A program made the position numbers and the translations under genes. A stretch of 64,000 nucleotides of DNA from Fodinicola acaciae (GTDB lineage Bacteria; Actinomycetota; Actinomycetes; Mycobacteriales; HKI-0501): positions 2,669,235 to 2,733,234 of the forward strand of contig NZ_WOTN01000001.1 of assembly GCF_010993745.1 (NCBI RefSeq), written 5' to 3'. The stretch's first letter is position 1. Each line of letters begins with the position of its first letter. Below, piece by piece: positions 17,477-27,259 of the stretch. The notes beneath the pieces are model-generated. The model was not told the origin of the DNA. It made no database searches and was given only the letters and a program-made list of their open reading frames with translations.

Positions 17477-17490
17477 GGTGCATGTGCACC
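17477..17490. promoter_or_regulatory. Palindrome between pucR and the divergent operon
   Basis: GGTGCA and TGCACC are perfect arms around TG. The site is central in the divergent control region, and TGCAC occurs again at 17454-17458. It is a candidate operator for the PucR-type regulator. Confidence 0.4.
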
Positions 17491-17553
17491 TTTACCCTGA
17501 ATGTCGGGATTCCCTACTCTCTCCGACACACACGGATTGCCGGAGGTGACGCT

Positions 17554-18858
17554 GTGCAGCAGGTGCCTGCCAGGATCGCCGGCCGTCCGGTGACCGCGGA
17601 CCGCTGGCTGTCCGTACACAATCCGTACGACGGCACCGAGGTCGCGCGCGTGCCGGCGTTGGGGGCCGAGCACGTCGACCAGGCCGGCCGGGCCGCGGCC
17701 GCGCTGGTCGCCGCCGGTCCGCCGCTCGACGCTGAGGAACGTGCGGTCGTGCTGGAAAGCGCCGCCGCGCTGCTCACCGACCGCACCGGCGAGTTCGCCT
17801 ACACGATCGTCGCCGAGGCAGGAAAACCAGCCGCTGCCGCGCGCCGCGAGGTCGATCAGGCAGCGCGCGCGTTGCGTACGGCCGCCGCCGAAGGACGCCA
17901 CCTGGCCAGCGCCGTGCCGCCGCTGCCGAGCTCGGCGAGCGTACGGTTCACACTGCACGATCCGGTCGGTCCGGTCGCCGCGGTGACCGGCTATCAGCTG
18001 CCGCTGGCGCTGGCCGCGGCGCGCATCGGTCCAGCCGTCGCAGCCGGCTGTCCGGTGCTGCTCAAGCCGTCGGCGAAGGCGCCGGTGTCGGCCGTACGGC
18101 TGGTCGACCTGCTGGTCGAGGCCGGCCTGCCGGACGCGTGGGTGTCGGTGCTGACCGGCGACTCGTGCACAGGCGCGGCGCTGGTCAAACATCAGGCCGT
18201 ACGGCTGGTCACCTTCGCCGGCGGCACCACGATCTCGGCCGCCGGCCGCGTGCTGCTCGACCACACGGCCGTCTGTCCGGTGATCGTGGAGCCCGACGCC
18301 GACCTGGCCGAGGCCACCGAGGCGATCACCGCCGGTGCGTTCGGCTTCGCCGGTCAGCTCTGGTCGGCCAGCCGGCGCGTCATCGTGCACCGGGACGTAC
18401 AGCTCGACCTGGCCGACCGGCTGGCCAGCAGCGCGGCGGCGCTGGTCGTCGGCGACCCGGCCGATCCGGCCACCGACCTCGGGCCGGTGATCTCGACCGG
18501 CCACGCACAACGGCTCACTGAGCTGCTGCCCGACCTGGACGTACGGTCACGCCCGCCGGCTCCGGCGGTGCCGCTGATCGCGCCGCGGCTCACCGACCAT
18601 GTCGTGGACGCGCCGGGGCCGGTGCTGAGCATCGAGCCATACGCCGACCTCGATGAGGCCTTCGCACTCGCCAGCGGCGGACGCGCCGCGATCTTCACGC
18701 GTGACGTACGCACCGCCGTGTGGGCCGCTCGTGCCCTGCCGGCGCGGTCGGTGCTGGTCAACGCCGTACCCGATGTCGGACCGCTGGCCAGCGACAGTCC
18801 ACAGGCGCCGGCGGCGGCGCTGCACACCGACCGAAGAACCGTCCTGCTCGCCGGCTGA
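17554..18858 (+). CDS. Aldehyde dehydrogenase homologue lacking the catalytic cysteine
   Basis: A 434-residue member of the ALDH superfamily by overall layout (VLLKPSAKAPVSA cofactor block, GDSCTGAALVKHQAVRLVTFAGG Rossmann part). The active site is not conserved. The usual GQ-x-C-x-A stretch reads GQLWSASRR, putting Trp270 at the nucleophile. The E-L-G-G-K stretch holding the general base is absent. PWNYPL is replaced by GYQLPL. It is therefore probably a pseudoenzyme, perhaps regulatory or a subunit partner of the intact dehydrogenase at 22880. The GTG start has GGAGG seven bases upstream. It is the first gene of the operon, and the ABC ATPase starts 40 bases after it. Confidence 0.85.
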   Translation: MQQVPARIAGRPVTADRWLSVHNPYDGTEVARVPALGAEHVDQAGRAAAALVAAGPPLDAEERAVVLESAAALLTDRTGEFAYTIVAEAGKPAAAARREVDQAARALRTAAAEGRHLASAVPPLPSSASVRFTLHDPVGPVAAVTGYQLPLALAAARIGPAVAAGCPVLLKPSAKAPVSAVRLVDLLVEAGLPDAWVSVLTGDSCTGAALVKHQAVRLVTFAGGTTISAAGRVLLDHTAVCPVIVEPDADLAEATEAITAGAFGFAGQLWSASRRVIVHRDVQLDLADRLASSAAALVVGDPADPATDLGPVISTGHAQRLTELLPDLDVRSRPPAPAVPLIAPRLTDHVVDAPGPVLSIEPYADLDEAFALASGGRAAIFTRDVRTAVWAARALPARSVLVNAVPDVGPLASDSPQAPAAALHTDRRTVLLAG

Positions 18859-18898
18859 GCTGTGTCCTTTCTGGTTGCCGACCCCCGACGGAGCCCCG

Positions 18899-19999
18899 AT
18901 GGCTGAGAAACAGACCGCACCGCTGGAAAAACCGGCCGCGACGCCGTCGATCAGCCTGCGCGCGCTGCGGAAGTCGTTCGACCGCACCGAAGCCGTCCGC
19001 GGCGTCGACCTGGACATCGCCGACGGCGAGTTCTTCTCGCTGCTGGGTCCGTCCGGCTCCGGGAAGACGACCGTGTTGCGGATGATCGCCGGCTTCGAGC
19101 TGCCGACCGCCGGCCAGATCCTGTTGGCCGGCAGGGACGTCAGCCAGACCGCGCCGTTCGACCGCGACGTCAACACGGTTTTCCAGGACTACGCACTGTT
19201 TCCGCACATGACCGTGCTGGCCAACATCGAGTACGGCCTGAAGGTCAAAGGCGTCCGCAGGCCGGAACGCCGCCGGCGTGCGTTGCAGGCATTGGAAAGC
19301 GTACGGCTGCCGGATGTCGGTGGTCGCAAACCGGCGCAGCTGTCCGGTGGTCAGCGCCAGCGGATCGCGCTGGCGCGTGCTTTGGTCAATCGGCCGAAAG
19401 TGCTGCTGCTGGACGAGCCGCTCGGCGCGCTCGACCTGAAGCTGCGGCAGGAAATGCAGATAGAGCTGAAAAAGATCCAGCGCGAGGTCGGCATCACCTT
19501 CGTTTTCGTGACGCACGACCAGGAGGAGGCGCTGACCATGAGCGACCGGATCGCCGTGCTGGCCGACGGCAGGATCGAGCAGGTCGGCACGCCGGTTGAG
19601 GTGTACGAGCATCCGGCGACCGACTTCGTGGCCGGTTTCGTGGGCACCGCCAACCTCACGACCGGCCAGGAATCCGTTGCCGTGCACGGATTCGACGGCA
19701 CGGTCAGCCTGCGGCCCGAGCGTATCCGCATCGAGGACACGACCACCGCGGCCGCCGACGACGAACGCCGCGCGGACGGCATCGTCTCCGACATCGCTTA
19801 TGTCGGCTCGCAAATCCGCTTCTCGGTCGAGCTCGACGCCGGCGTGACGATGACCGTACTCGTGCCGAACACCGCGATCCGGCGGCCGCCGGCGGCCGCC
19901 GAGCGCGTCCGGCTGGTCTGGAAGTCCGCGCACGCTCTGCGTGTCGGCGTCACCCAAGCAGCAGAGAAAGAGTCCGTTTCCACCGAGGGGGAATCATGA
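18899..19999 (+). CDS. Polyamine-type ABC importer ATPase (PotA-like)
   Basis: A 366-residue ATPase. Walker A GPSGSGKT is at 50-57, the signature LSGGQRQR, Walker B VLLLDEP and the H-loop VTHDQEEA are intact. A TOBE-like C-terminal region (from about residue 265) is typical of spermidine/putrescine and iron-type importers. It overlaps the binding protein gene by four bases. The membership in the PotA subfamily comes from sequence pattern and from the binding protein and permeases that follow. Confidence 0.9.
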   Translation: MAEKQTAPLEKPAATPSISLRALRKSFDRTEAVRGVDLDIADGEFFSLLGPSGSGKTTVLRMIAGFELPTAGQILLAGRDVSQTAPFDRDVNTVFQDYALFPHMTVLANIEYGLKVKGVRRPERRRRALQALESVRLPDVGGRKPAQLSGGQRQRIALARALVNRPKVLLLDEPLGALDLKLRQEMQIELKKIQREVGITFVFVTHDQEEALTMSDRIAVLADGRIEQVGTPVEVYEHPATDFVAGFVGTANLTTGQESVAVHGFDGTVSLRPERIRIEDTTTAAADDERRADGIVSDIAYVGSQIRFSVELDAGVTMTVLVPNTAIRRPPAAAERVRLVWKSAHALRVGVTQAAEKESVSTEGES

Positions 20000-21189
20000 A
20001 AGGCCGGAAGATCGTCGCGATCGCGGCATGTGTTGGCCTGGCGGTGGCCGGCGCCGGTTGCGGGTCAGGCTCGACCAGCACCGGAAGTGGCGGCGCGCCA
20101 CCGAAAGTCGCGATGCTGGACAAGCTCGGCACGCCGGAGGGCCAGGTCAACGTGATCGCCTGGGCCGGCTATGCCGAGGACGGCTCCACCGACCCGAAGG
20201 TCGACTGGGTCCATCCGTTCACCAAGGCCACCGGCTGCAAGGTCAACGTCAAGGTCGCCGGCACGTCCGACGAGATGGTGACGCTGATGAAGACCAACCA
20301 GTACGACGTGGTGTCGGCGTCCGGCGACGCGAGCCTGCGGCTGGTCTACAGCGGCACGGCCGCGCCGGTGAACACGAAGCTGGTGCCGAACTACGCGACG
20401 ATCTTCCCGTTCCTGAAAAACCGCGCGTGGAACTCGGTCGACGGCCAGGCGTACGGCATCCCGCACGGCTGGGGCGCCAACCTGTTGCAGTACAACACCG
20501 ACGTGGTCAAGCCGGCACCGACCTCGTGGGGTGTGGTGTTCCAGGCTTGGTCGCCGTACAAGGGAAAGATCACCGCATACGACTCGCCGATCTACATCGC
20601 CGACGCGGCGCTCTACCTGATGAAGACCAAGCCGGAGCTCGGCATCAAGAACCCGTACGCGCTGGACGACAAGCAGTTCCAGGCGGCGGTCGCGCTTTTG
20701 AAGCAACAGAAGGCAAACGTCGGCGAATACTGGTCTGACTACACGAAATCGGTGCAGTCCTTCGAATCCGGCGGCTCGGTGGTCGGCACCACCTGGCAGG
20801 TCATCAACAACCTGATCACCAGCGACAAGAAGGTCAAGGTCAACGCGATCCTGCCGGCGGAGGGCTCGACCGGCTGGTCGGACACCTGGATGGTGGCCGC
20901 GAAGGCGCCGCATCCGACCTGCTCGTACAAATGGCTGGACTGGATCGTCTCTCCGTCGGTGAACGCTCAGGTCGCCACCTACTTCGGCGAGGCCCCGGCA
21001 CAGTCCAAGTCGTGCCAGGAAAAGGACATGACCGAGCAGTGCGCGACCTTCCACGCCGCGGACAAGCCGTACTCGGACAAGATCTGGTACTGGACCACGC
21101 CGACCGCCAAGTGCCTGGACGGCCGGACCGACGCGACCTGCACCGACTACACCAAGTGGACGCAGGCCTGGACCGAAATCAAGGGATAG
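19996..21189 (+). CDS. PotD-like polyamine-binding lipoprotein
   Basis: A 397-residue solute-binding protein with a signal peptide and a lipobox at Cys22 (AGAGC). The mature part has INVIAWAGYAEDG-like and YGIPHGWGANLLQYN segments, as in spermidine/putrescine binding proteins. It is anchored outside the membrane and delivers substrate to the two permeases encoded next. Exact ligand unknown. Putrescine, spermidine or a related amine is likely because the operon ends with a gamma-aminobutyraldehyde-type dehydrogenase. Confidence 0.88.
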   Translation: MKGRKIVAIAACVGLAVAGAGCGSGSTSTGSGGAPPKVAMLDKLGTPEGQVNVIAWAGYAEDGSTDPKVDWVHPFTKATGCKVNVKVAGTSDEMVTLMKTNQYDVVSASGDASLRLVYSGTAAPVNTKLVPNYATIFPFLKNRAWNSVDGQAYGIPHGWGANLLQYNTDVVKPAPTSWGVVFQAWSPYKGKITAYDSPIYIADAALYLMKTKPELGIKNPYALDDKQFQAAVALLKQQKANVGEYWSDYTKSVQSFESGGSVVGTTWQVINNLITSDKKVKVNAILPAEGSTGWSDTWMVAAKAPHPTCSYKWLDWIVSPSVNAQVATYFGEAPAQSKSCQEKDMTEQCATFHAADKPYSDKIWYWTTPTAKCLDGRTDATCTDYTKWTQAWTEIKG

Positions 21190-21193
21190 CCCG

Positions 21194-22051
21194 ATGACCG
21201 CCGCGCTTTCCCGGCTGCTGTATCGCAAACCGCTGGTCCGGCTCGGATCCCTGCTGTCGCTGCCATTGCTGTGGCTGGTGGTCGCCTACCTCGGCTCGCT
21301 GGCCGCGATGTTCCTGACCGCCTTCTGGACGGTGGACTCCTTCACCGGCAACCTGGTCCCCGGCTTCTCGCTGGGAAACTTCGCCGGCCTGGTGTCCGAT
21401 GCCATCTATCGTACGGTCGCGGCGCGCAGCCTCGGAGTCGCCGTGCTGGTGACCATGATCGACGCGGTCATCGCGCTGCCGTTGGCTTTCTTCATGGCAA
21501 AAGTGGCGTCGCCGCGGGCGCAGCGGTTTCTGGTGGCGGCGGTGCTGACGCCGTTGTGGGCCAGCTATCTGGTGAAAGCGTACGCGTGGCGGGTCATGCT
21601 CGGCGGTTCCGGTGTTTTCGACTGGATGATCGGTGGTGGCGGCCAGTCCTACTATGGCCTCAGCGCCACCACCATCACGTTGGCGTACCTGTGGCTGCCG
21701 TACATGATCCTGCCGGTCTACGCCGGCCTGGAAAGGATCCCGGACTCGCTGCTGGAGGCTTCCAGCGACCTCGGTGCGAGCGCCTGGCGCACCTTCCGGT
21801 CGGTCGTGCTGCCGCTGCTGTTTCCGGCCGTCGTCGCCGGCTCGATCTTCACGTTTTCGTTGACGCTAGGCGACTACATCACGGTGAAGATCGTCGGCGG
21901 CAAGTCGCAGCTGTTCGCGAACATCATCTATGACAACGTGGTGACCGCGGACAACCTGCCGTTCGCGGCCGCCGCCGGCCTCTTTCCGGTCGTCGTCATG
22001 TTGGTCTATCTCGCCGCCGTCCGGCGGTCCGGCGCATTGGACAACCTCTGA
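21194..22051 (+). CDS. ABC importer permease, PotB-like
   Basis: A 285-residue inner membrane protein with about six hydrophobic segments. The ATPase contact (EAA) loop reads LLEASSDLGASAWRTFRSVVLP, matching the E-A-A---G consensus. The start ATG lies four bases after the binding protein stop. It overlaps the second permease by one base. Confidence 0.92.
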   Translation: MTAALSRLLYRKPLVRLGSLLSLPLLWLVVAYLGSLAAMFLTAFWTVDSFTGNLVPGFSLGNFAGLVSDAIYRTVAARSLGVAVLVTMIDAVIALPLAFFMAKVASPRAQRFLVAAVLTPLWASYLVKAYAWRVMLGGSGVFDWMIGGGGQSYYGLSATTITLAYLWLPYMILPVYAGLERIPDSLLEASSDLGASAWRTFRSVVLPLLFPAVVAGSIFTFSLTLGDYITVKIVGGKSQLFANIIYDNVVTADNLPFAAAAGLFPVVVMLVYLAAVRRSGALDNL

Positions 22052-22863
22052 TGATCCTGTCCCGACGCGCGCGCGTCCTGCTGTATGTGGCGATGGTCGT
22101 CGGCCTCGCGGTGATTTACCTGCCGTTGCTGGTCGTCGTGGTCAACTCCTTCAACTCGTCGCGTACTTTTGGCTGGCCACCGACCGGATTCACGCTGGAG
22201 TGGTGGGGCCGTACGATCGGCAACGCCGGCATGTTGCAGGCGTTGCTCACCAGCGTCGAGGCCGGCATCGGCGCGACCGTCGTGGCGTTGGTCCTCGGCA
22301 CGATGGCCGCTTTCGCCGTACAACGCTATCGATTTTTCGGCCGCGACACGATCTCGCTGCTGGTCGTGTTGCCGCTGGCATTGCCCGGCGTGGTCACCGG
22401 CATCGCGCTGAACAACGCTTTTCGCGCTGCGCTGGAGCCTTTCGGTATTTCGCTCGGATTGTTCACGGTTGTCGTCGGCCACGCCACCTTCTGCATCGTC
22501 ATCGTCTACAACAACGTGCTGGCGCGGCTGCGGCGGCTTGGTGGATCGCTGGAGGAGGCGTCGATGGACCTCGGCGCCAACGTCTTCCAGACCTTCCGCT
22601 ATGTGACTTTTCCGTTGATCCGTACGGCATTGCTGTCCGGCGGCCTGCTCGCCTTCGCGTTGTCGTTCGACGAGATCATCGTGACGACGTTCACCGCGGG
22701 ACCGGGTGTGACGACGTTGCCGATCTGGATTTTCTCCAACCTTTTCCGGCCCAACCAGGCACCGGTGGTCAACGTGGTCGCGGCCGCGCTCGTGCTGTTG
22801 TCGGTGCTGCCGGTGTGGTTGGCTACCCGAGTCGGCGGCGAGAGCGCCGGCGGACGTCTGTGA
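22051..22863 (+). CDS. ABC importer permease, PotC-like
   Basis: A 270-residue partner permease with about six membrane segments and an EAA loop reading [22 protein letters not shown]. The ATG overlaps the stop of the first permease (TGATG), which fits equimolar production of the heterodimeric channel. Confidence 0.92.
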   Translation: MILSRRARVLLYVAMVVGLAVIYLPLLVVVVNSFNSSRTFGWPPTGFTLEWWGRTIGNAGMLQALLTSVEAGIGATVVALVLGTMAAFAVQRYRFFGRDTISLLVVLPLALPGVVTGIALNNAFRAALEPFGISLGLFTVVVGHATFCIVIVYNNVLARLRRLGGSLEEASMDLGANVFQTFRYVTFPLIRTALLSGGLLAFALSFDEIIVTTFTAGPGVTTLPIWIFSNLFRPNQAPVVNVVAAALVLLSVLPVWLATRVGGESAGGRL

Positions 22864-22879
22864 CAGGAAGGAAGCCCTC

Positions 22880-24304
22880 TTGAGCGAGCTGCGTAACTTC
22901 GTCAACGGCGAGTATGTCGAGGCGGCGTCCGGAAAACGCGCGGACGTGATCGACCCGTCCACCGGTGAGGCGTACGCGTCGGCTCCGCTGTCGGACGGCG
23001 AGGACGTCGACCGCGCCATGAAAGCGGCCGACAAGGCCTTCCAGACCTGGGGTGACACGACACCGGCCGAGCGGCAGCTGGCGATGCTGAAACTGGCCGA
23101 CGCCATCGAAAAACGCGCTGGCGACTTCGTCGACACCGAGGTGCGCAACACCGGCAAGCCGCGCGCTTTGACGCTGGAGGAGGAAATGCCGCCGGCGATC
23201 GACGCGATCCGGTTTTTCGCCGGTGCGGCACGGGTGCTGGAGGGGCGCGCGGCCGGTGAGTACATGGCCGGTCACACGTCGTTCATCCGGCGCGAGCCGA
23301 TCGGTGTCGTCGCGCAGGTGACGCCGTGGAACTACCCGTTGATGATGGCGATCTGGAAGATCGGCCCGGCGCTGGCGGCCGGCAACACGATCGTGCTGAA
23401 GCCGTCGGACACGACCCCCGCCAGCACGCTGCTGCTCGCCGAGGTCGCGTCGGAGTTCCTGCCGCCCGGCGTACTCAACGTCATCACCGGCGACCGCGAC
23501 ACCGGCCGCGCGCTGGTCTCGCATCCGACTCCGCAGCTCGTCGCGATCACCGGGTCCGTACGGGCCGGCATCGAGGTCGCCACGGAGGCGGCGAAGGACC
23601 TCAAGCGCGCGCATCTGGAGCTCGGCGGCAAGGCGCCGGTGGTCGTCTTCGACGACGCCGACCTGGATGCCGCCGCCGAAGGCATCGCCACCGCCGGCTA
23701 TTTCAACGCCGGCCAGGACTGCACGGCCGCGACGCGCGTACTCGCCGGACCCGGCGTACACGACGATTTCGTCGCCGCGCTCGCCGAACAGGCCCGGTCG
23801 ACGCGTACCGGTCCACCGAGCGACGAGGAGGTGCTCTATGGGCCATTGAACAACGCCAATCAGCTCTCGCGCGTGTCCGGTTTCGTCGACGGTCTGCCGG
23901 ACCATGCCGAGGTGATGGCCGGCGGCCACCGGGTCGGCACGACCGGCTATTTCTACGAGCCGACCGTGCTGTCCGGCCTGCGGCAGGACGACGAGGCGAT
24001 CCAGCAGGAGATCTTCGGGCCGGTCATCACCGTGCAGCGGTTCACCGACGAGGACGAGGCCGTACGCTGGGCCAACGGCGTCGAGTACGGGCTCGCGTCG
24101 AGTGTGTGGACGCGCGACCACGGGCGTGCGATGCGGATGGCGAAGCGGCTCGCCTTCGGCTGCGTGTGGATCAACACGCACATTCCGCTGGTCAACGAGA
24201 TGCCACACGGCGGCTTCCGACACTCCGGCTATGGCAAGGACCTGTCGATGTACGCCTTGGAGGACTACACGCGGATCAAGCACGTAATGAGCGCGATCTC
24301 CTGA
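22880..24304 (+). CDS. Gamma-aminobutyraldehyde-type dehydrogenase
   Basis: A 474-residue NAD-dependent aldehyde dehydrogenase with a full active site: Glu247 in [13 protein letters not shown], nucleophile Cys281 in [11 protein letters not shown], and PWNYPL. Within the superfamily, the wording is closest to PatD/YdcW enzymes that oxidise 4-aminobutanal to GABA. The start is TTG with AAGGAAG upstream. As the last gene of the importer operon it would convert the aldehyde from an imported polyamine. No aminotransferase or glutamyl-polyamine synthetase lies in the window. A related substrate such as betaine aldehyde is possible. Confidence 0.85.
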   Translation: MSELRNFVNGEYVEAASGKRADVIDPSTGEAYASAPLSDGEDVDRAMKAADKAFQTWGDTTPAERQLAMLKLADAIEKRAGDFVDTEVRNTGKPRALTLEEEMPPAIDAIRFFAGAARVLEGRAAGEYMAGHTSFIRREPIGVVAQVTPWNYPLMMAIWKIGPALAAGNTIVLKPSDTTPASTLLLAEVASEFLPPGVLNVITGDRDTGRALVSHPTPQLVAITGSVRAGIEVATEAAKDLKRAHLELGGKAPVVVFDDADLDAAAEGIATAGYFNAGQDCTAATRVLAGPGVHDDFVAALAEQARSTRTGPPSDEEVLYGPLNNANQLSRVSGFVDGLPDHAEVMAGGHRVGTTGYFYEPTVLSGLRQDDEAIQQEIFGPVITVQRFTDEDEAVRWANGVEYGLASSVWTRDHGRAMRMAKRLAFGCVWINTHIPLVNEMPHGGFRHSGYGKDLSMYALEDYTRIKHVMSAIS

Positions 24305-24369
24305 CCCGCCGGCGGCCCCCGACTGTCGGTGGCCGCTGGAAGAATCGGCGTCGGGGGCCTCGGGCTTGG

Positions 24370-24715
24370 CCCGAGTGCCGCCAGAAACGCGGCGCCCGCC
24401 GAACGCCACCAAAACCCCGTCGCTCACCGAGCGACGCCAAAATCCCGTCGCTCACCGAGCGACGCCAAAAACACCCCAACAAACGGCCGCCAACGCACAA
24501 AACGCGACACTCACCGACCGCCACCCAAAACCCGTCACTCACCCAGCGCCACCCAAAACCCGGCGCTCACCCAGCGACGCCAAAACACCCCAACAAACGA
24601 CCGCCAACGCACAAAACGCGGCAGTGAGCGAGTGCCACCAGAAACGCGGCAGTCAGCGAACGCCATCAATAAGGCGGCAGTCGGCGAGCGCCACCGGAAT
24701 GACGGCGCTCGCCAG
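24370..24715. repeat. Degenerate 28-bp tandem repeat, about 12 units
   Basis: Units begin about every 28 bases with GCCACCAAAAAC or GCCAGAAACGC and continue with GGCGCTCACCGAG or variants. Adjacent units differ by 10-40 percent. A two-unit block (CGCCAAAACACCCCAAC then CGCACAAAACGCG) occurs twice, near 24464 and 24578, pointing to segmental duplication. The tract is C/A-rich on this strand. A related single unit lies at about 49194-49232. No coding role is likely. Confidence 0.75.
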
Positions 24716-24821
24716 GCGGCGGGCCCAGCCGCTGTACGACCAGCCGCGCAACTCGCTCCGCGAGGGTGACAACCGCGCCGGACCGGCGAGTTACCGGCGC
24801 GACCGTCACCCTCGCGGCGTA

Positions 24822-25316
24822 TCAGGAGACGCTCTGCGTCAGCCAGGTCACCGGCGCGCCGTCGCCGGCGTGCCGGTATGGCTCCAGGTCGAGGTCCCAG
24901 TCGGTGCCGAGCAGCTTCTCCAGGCCGTGCGCGAGCGCGTCCGAGTTGGTGGCGGTGGCCAGCAGCGCGCGCAGCCGATCCTCCCCCACCAGGATGTCGC
25001 CGGTCGCGCTCATCGTCGACCGGAAGACCCCGCGCCCCGGCACGTACGCGATCCGCTCGCCGTCGACGCCGGGGGTCGCCTCCTCGGTGACCTCGAAGCG
25101 GATCATCGGCCATTGCCGCAGCGCGGTCGCCAGCATGCCGGCGGTGCCGGTGCGCGCGCTCCACTGGCACTCGGCTCGCTGTGTGCTGGGGTCCGCTGGT
25201 TGCGCGGTCCACTCCAGGCGCACAGGCACGCCAAGGACACGCGAAATCGCCCACTCGACGTGCGGGCACACAGCCGACGGCGACGAGTGGACGTACAACA
25301 CGCCACGTGCAGGCAC
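24822..25316 (-). CDS. DUF3145 family protein
   Basis: A 164-residue actinobacterial protein. RGVLYVHSSPSAVCPHVEWAI near the N-terminus, RFEVTEE in the middle and LEPYRHAGDGAPVTWLTQ at the end match the DUF3145 pattern, whose function is unknown. I chose the GTG at 25316, preceded by GGGAGG, rather than the ATG at 25367, because family members begin just before the RGVLYVHS block. It stands alone between the tandem repeat tract and the MFS gene. Confidence 0.88.
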   Translation of the reverse strand: MPARGVLYVHSSPSAVCPHVEWAISRVLGVPVRLEWTAQPADPSTQRAECQWSARTGTAGMLATALRQWPMIRFEVTEEATPGVDGERIAYVPGRGVFRSTMSATGDILVGEDRLRALLATATNSDALAHGLEKLLGTDWDLDLEPYRHAGDGAPVTWLTQSVS

Positions 25317-25424
25317 GGTGACCTCCCGGTTGGTCGAGATGCGCCTTCCCCTGCGACCCTCGTCCACCCGCGGCCAGATGCCTGTGAGGCGAATGGTACG
25401 GCAGTGCCGTCTGTTATGTGAAGC

Positions 25425-26822
25425 TCAGGTCGCGTTTTGCGCGCGGAGGCGGTTTCCCATGAGGAGCGCGTCGACCAGCAGGAGCGCGCCGATCACCGCG
25501 ACGAGCGCGCCAAGGCGGTGCAGACCGCCGTCGGTGGCCGGTCCGGCGAAGACCAGTGCGATCGCGGCGGCGGCGAAGTTGGCGCCGACGTACTGGGACG
25601 TACGGAACAGGCCGGCCGCCGCGCCGGTCGCGTCGGCAGGTGCGGCGCTGTAGACGGACAGCTGGTTGCCGAGGCTGTTGAACCCGTTCGGCAACCCAAG
25701 CACCGCGCTGATCAGGAACAACACCACCAACGGCGTGGCGGAGTGTACGGCGAGGGCCAGCGCGGCGCCGCCGATCGCGAGCGCCAGAGACCCGATCGCC
25801 AGCAACGGCCGAGGCCCGCGCCACCTGGCGAGCCGTGTGGCGGCCACGATCGTCAGCGCACCGAGCGCGGCGATCGGCAGTACGACGAGGCCGACCAGGT
25901 CAGGTGGCAGGTGCCGGGCCTGCTCAAGCCAGCCTGGCACGCCATAGAAGATCGCATAGAAGGCTGTGTAGGTGAGCATGGTCCGCGCGTACGTCAGCGA
26001 CAGCGCCCGGCTGCGGACGAGCAGGCGCACGTCCACGAACGGACTGGCCGCGCGCAGCTCCCACCACACGAAGCCGGCGAGCAGCGGCAGCGCCACCGCG
26101 ACCAGCCACCACTCCGGCCGGTCGGCCAGCGACAACAGGAGCAGCATGACCGTGGTCATGCCGGCGCTGAACACCAGGAGCCCCGGCAGGTCGACGACGC
26201 GCATGACCTGGCGCCAGCCACGCCGCTCCAGCGGTGGATCGGCGGGCACGAGCCGCAGGACGCAGAGCGCCGCGGCGATCGTCATCGGCACGTTGACGAA
26301 GAAGATCGACTGCCAGCCGAAGCCGCCGACCAGGAAGCCGCCGAGGCTCGGCCCCAGCGCCGCCGAGGTCTGCGCGAAGATCGACAGGATGCCGAGCGCG
26401 CCGACCGCCGACGCCTTTCGCCGGTCGGCGATCCGCCGGATCATCGCCACCCCGGACGGAAACTGCGCGCCGGTGCCGATCCCGAGCAGGATCCGCGCGG
26501 CGACCAGCCAGCCGAGCGTCGGCGCGAACCGTGCCAGCAGCGATACGGCGAAGACCAGCGCCAGACCGGCGAGAAACACGCGGCGCGCGCCGAACAGATC
26601 GGCCAGCCGGCCGGCGGTCGGCGCCGACACCGCGGTCGCCAGGTAGAGCGCGGAGACCAGCCACTGCGTCTGCGTACCAGCGTGAAAAGCCGCACCGATC
26701 TGCACGAGCGCGACCGCGATCATCGACGAGTTGAGCGGCTGCAGCAGCGTGCCGAGGCCGACCGCGGCGCTGAACCGTATCGGCAGGCCCCGGCGCTGGT
26801 CGGTGGTCGCGGCCTGGGTCAC
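25425..26822 (-). CDS. MFS drug efflux transporter (DHA2 type)
   Basis: A 465-residue multispanning protein with the MFS loop GRLADLFGARRVFLAG after the second span and the R-x-x-x-G-x-G-x-A-like RILLGIGTGAQFPSG motif typical of drug:proton antiporters. It is cotranscribed with a MarR repressor whose stop overlaps its start by four bases. A MarR-efflux pair of this kind usually responds to a phenolic or drug-like compound. Substrate is unknown. Confidence 0.88.
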   Translation of the reverse strand: MTQAATTDQRRGLPIRFSAAVGLGTLLQPLNSSMIAVALVQIGAAFHAGTQTQWLVSALYLATAVSAPTAGRLADLFGARRVFLAGLALVFAVSLLARFAPTLGWLVAARILLGIGTGAQFPSGVAMIRRIADRRKASAVGALGILSIFAQTSAALGPSLGGFLVGGFGWQSIFFVNVPMTIAAALCVLRLVPADPPLERRGWRQVMRVVDLPGLLVFSAGMTTVMLLLLSLADRPEWWLVAVALPLLAGFVWWELRAASPFVDVRLLVRSRALSLTYARTMLTYTAFYAIFYGVPGWLEQARHLPPDLVGLVVLPIAALGALTIVAATRLARWRGPRPLLAIGSLALAIGGAALALAVHSATPLVVLFLISAVLGLPNGFNSLGNQLSVYSAAPADATGAAAGLFRTSQYVGANFAAAAIALVFAGPATDGGLHRLGALVAVIGALLLVDALLMGNRLRAQNAT

Positions 26823-27259
26823 CTGGCCGCCTCGGCGAGCTTGTCCAGCAGGCCGGCGGCGAGCCGCAGCAGCTCCCGCTCGGTCGGCGTCAGCTCGGTC
26901 GCCATCGCGGTCGCCAGGAACGTGTCGCGCCGCCGCCGGTCCTCCTCCAGCAGCTGCCGGCCGCGCTCATTGACTGCCAGCAGGACCTGCCGCCGGTCGG
27001 TCGGGTCTTCAGCTCTGCTGATCAATCCTTCGGCGACCAGCTCGGCCGTCGTACGCGCCATCGTCTGCGGCGTGACCCGCTCCACCGCGGCCAGCCGGGT
27101 GTTGGTCATCGGACCGTCGCGATCCAGCCAGCCGAGCACGGCGAGCTGCGGATATGGCGGTACGAGCGCGGTCTTTTCCTGACGCAGCCGGCGGACCAGC
27201 CGCATCATGCTCAAGCGCAGCTCGTGTGCGGTGTCAGCCAGCTGCCGGTCGGATCGCAT
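26819..27259 (-). CDS. MarR-family repressor of the adjacent efflux pump
   Basis: A 146-residue MarR protein. The winged helix spans about residues 40-105, with RLAAVERVTPQTMARTTAELV as recognition helix and DPTDRRQVLLAVNERG as wing. A 25-bp perfect palindrome overlaps its own start codon (27258-27282). This indicates autoregulation and, since the operator includes the ATG, a leaderless or very short 5' mRNA end. It overlaps the MFS gene downstream. Confidence 0.9.
   Translation of the reverse strand: MRSDRQLADTAHELRLSMMRLVRRLRQEKTALVPPYPQLAVLGWLDRDGPMTNTRLAAVERVTPQTMARTTAELVAEGLISRAEDPTDRRQVLLAVNERGRQLLEEDRRRRDTFLATAMATELTPTERELLRLAAGLLDKLAEAAR

Noticed and set aside
24370-24715. CRISPR array
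   Set aside because: Units are contiguous with no unique spacers, repeats diverge strongly, and no cas genes are nearby.
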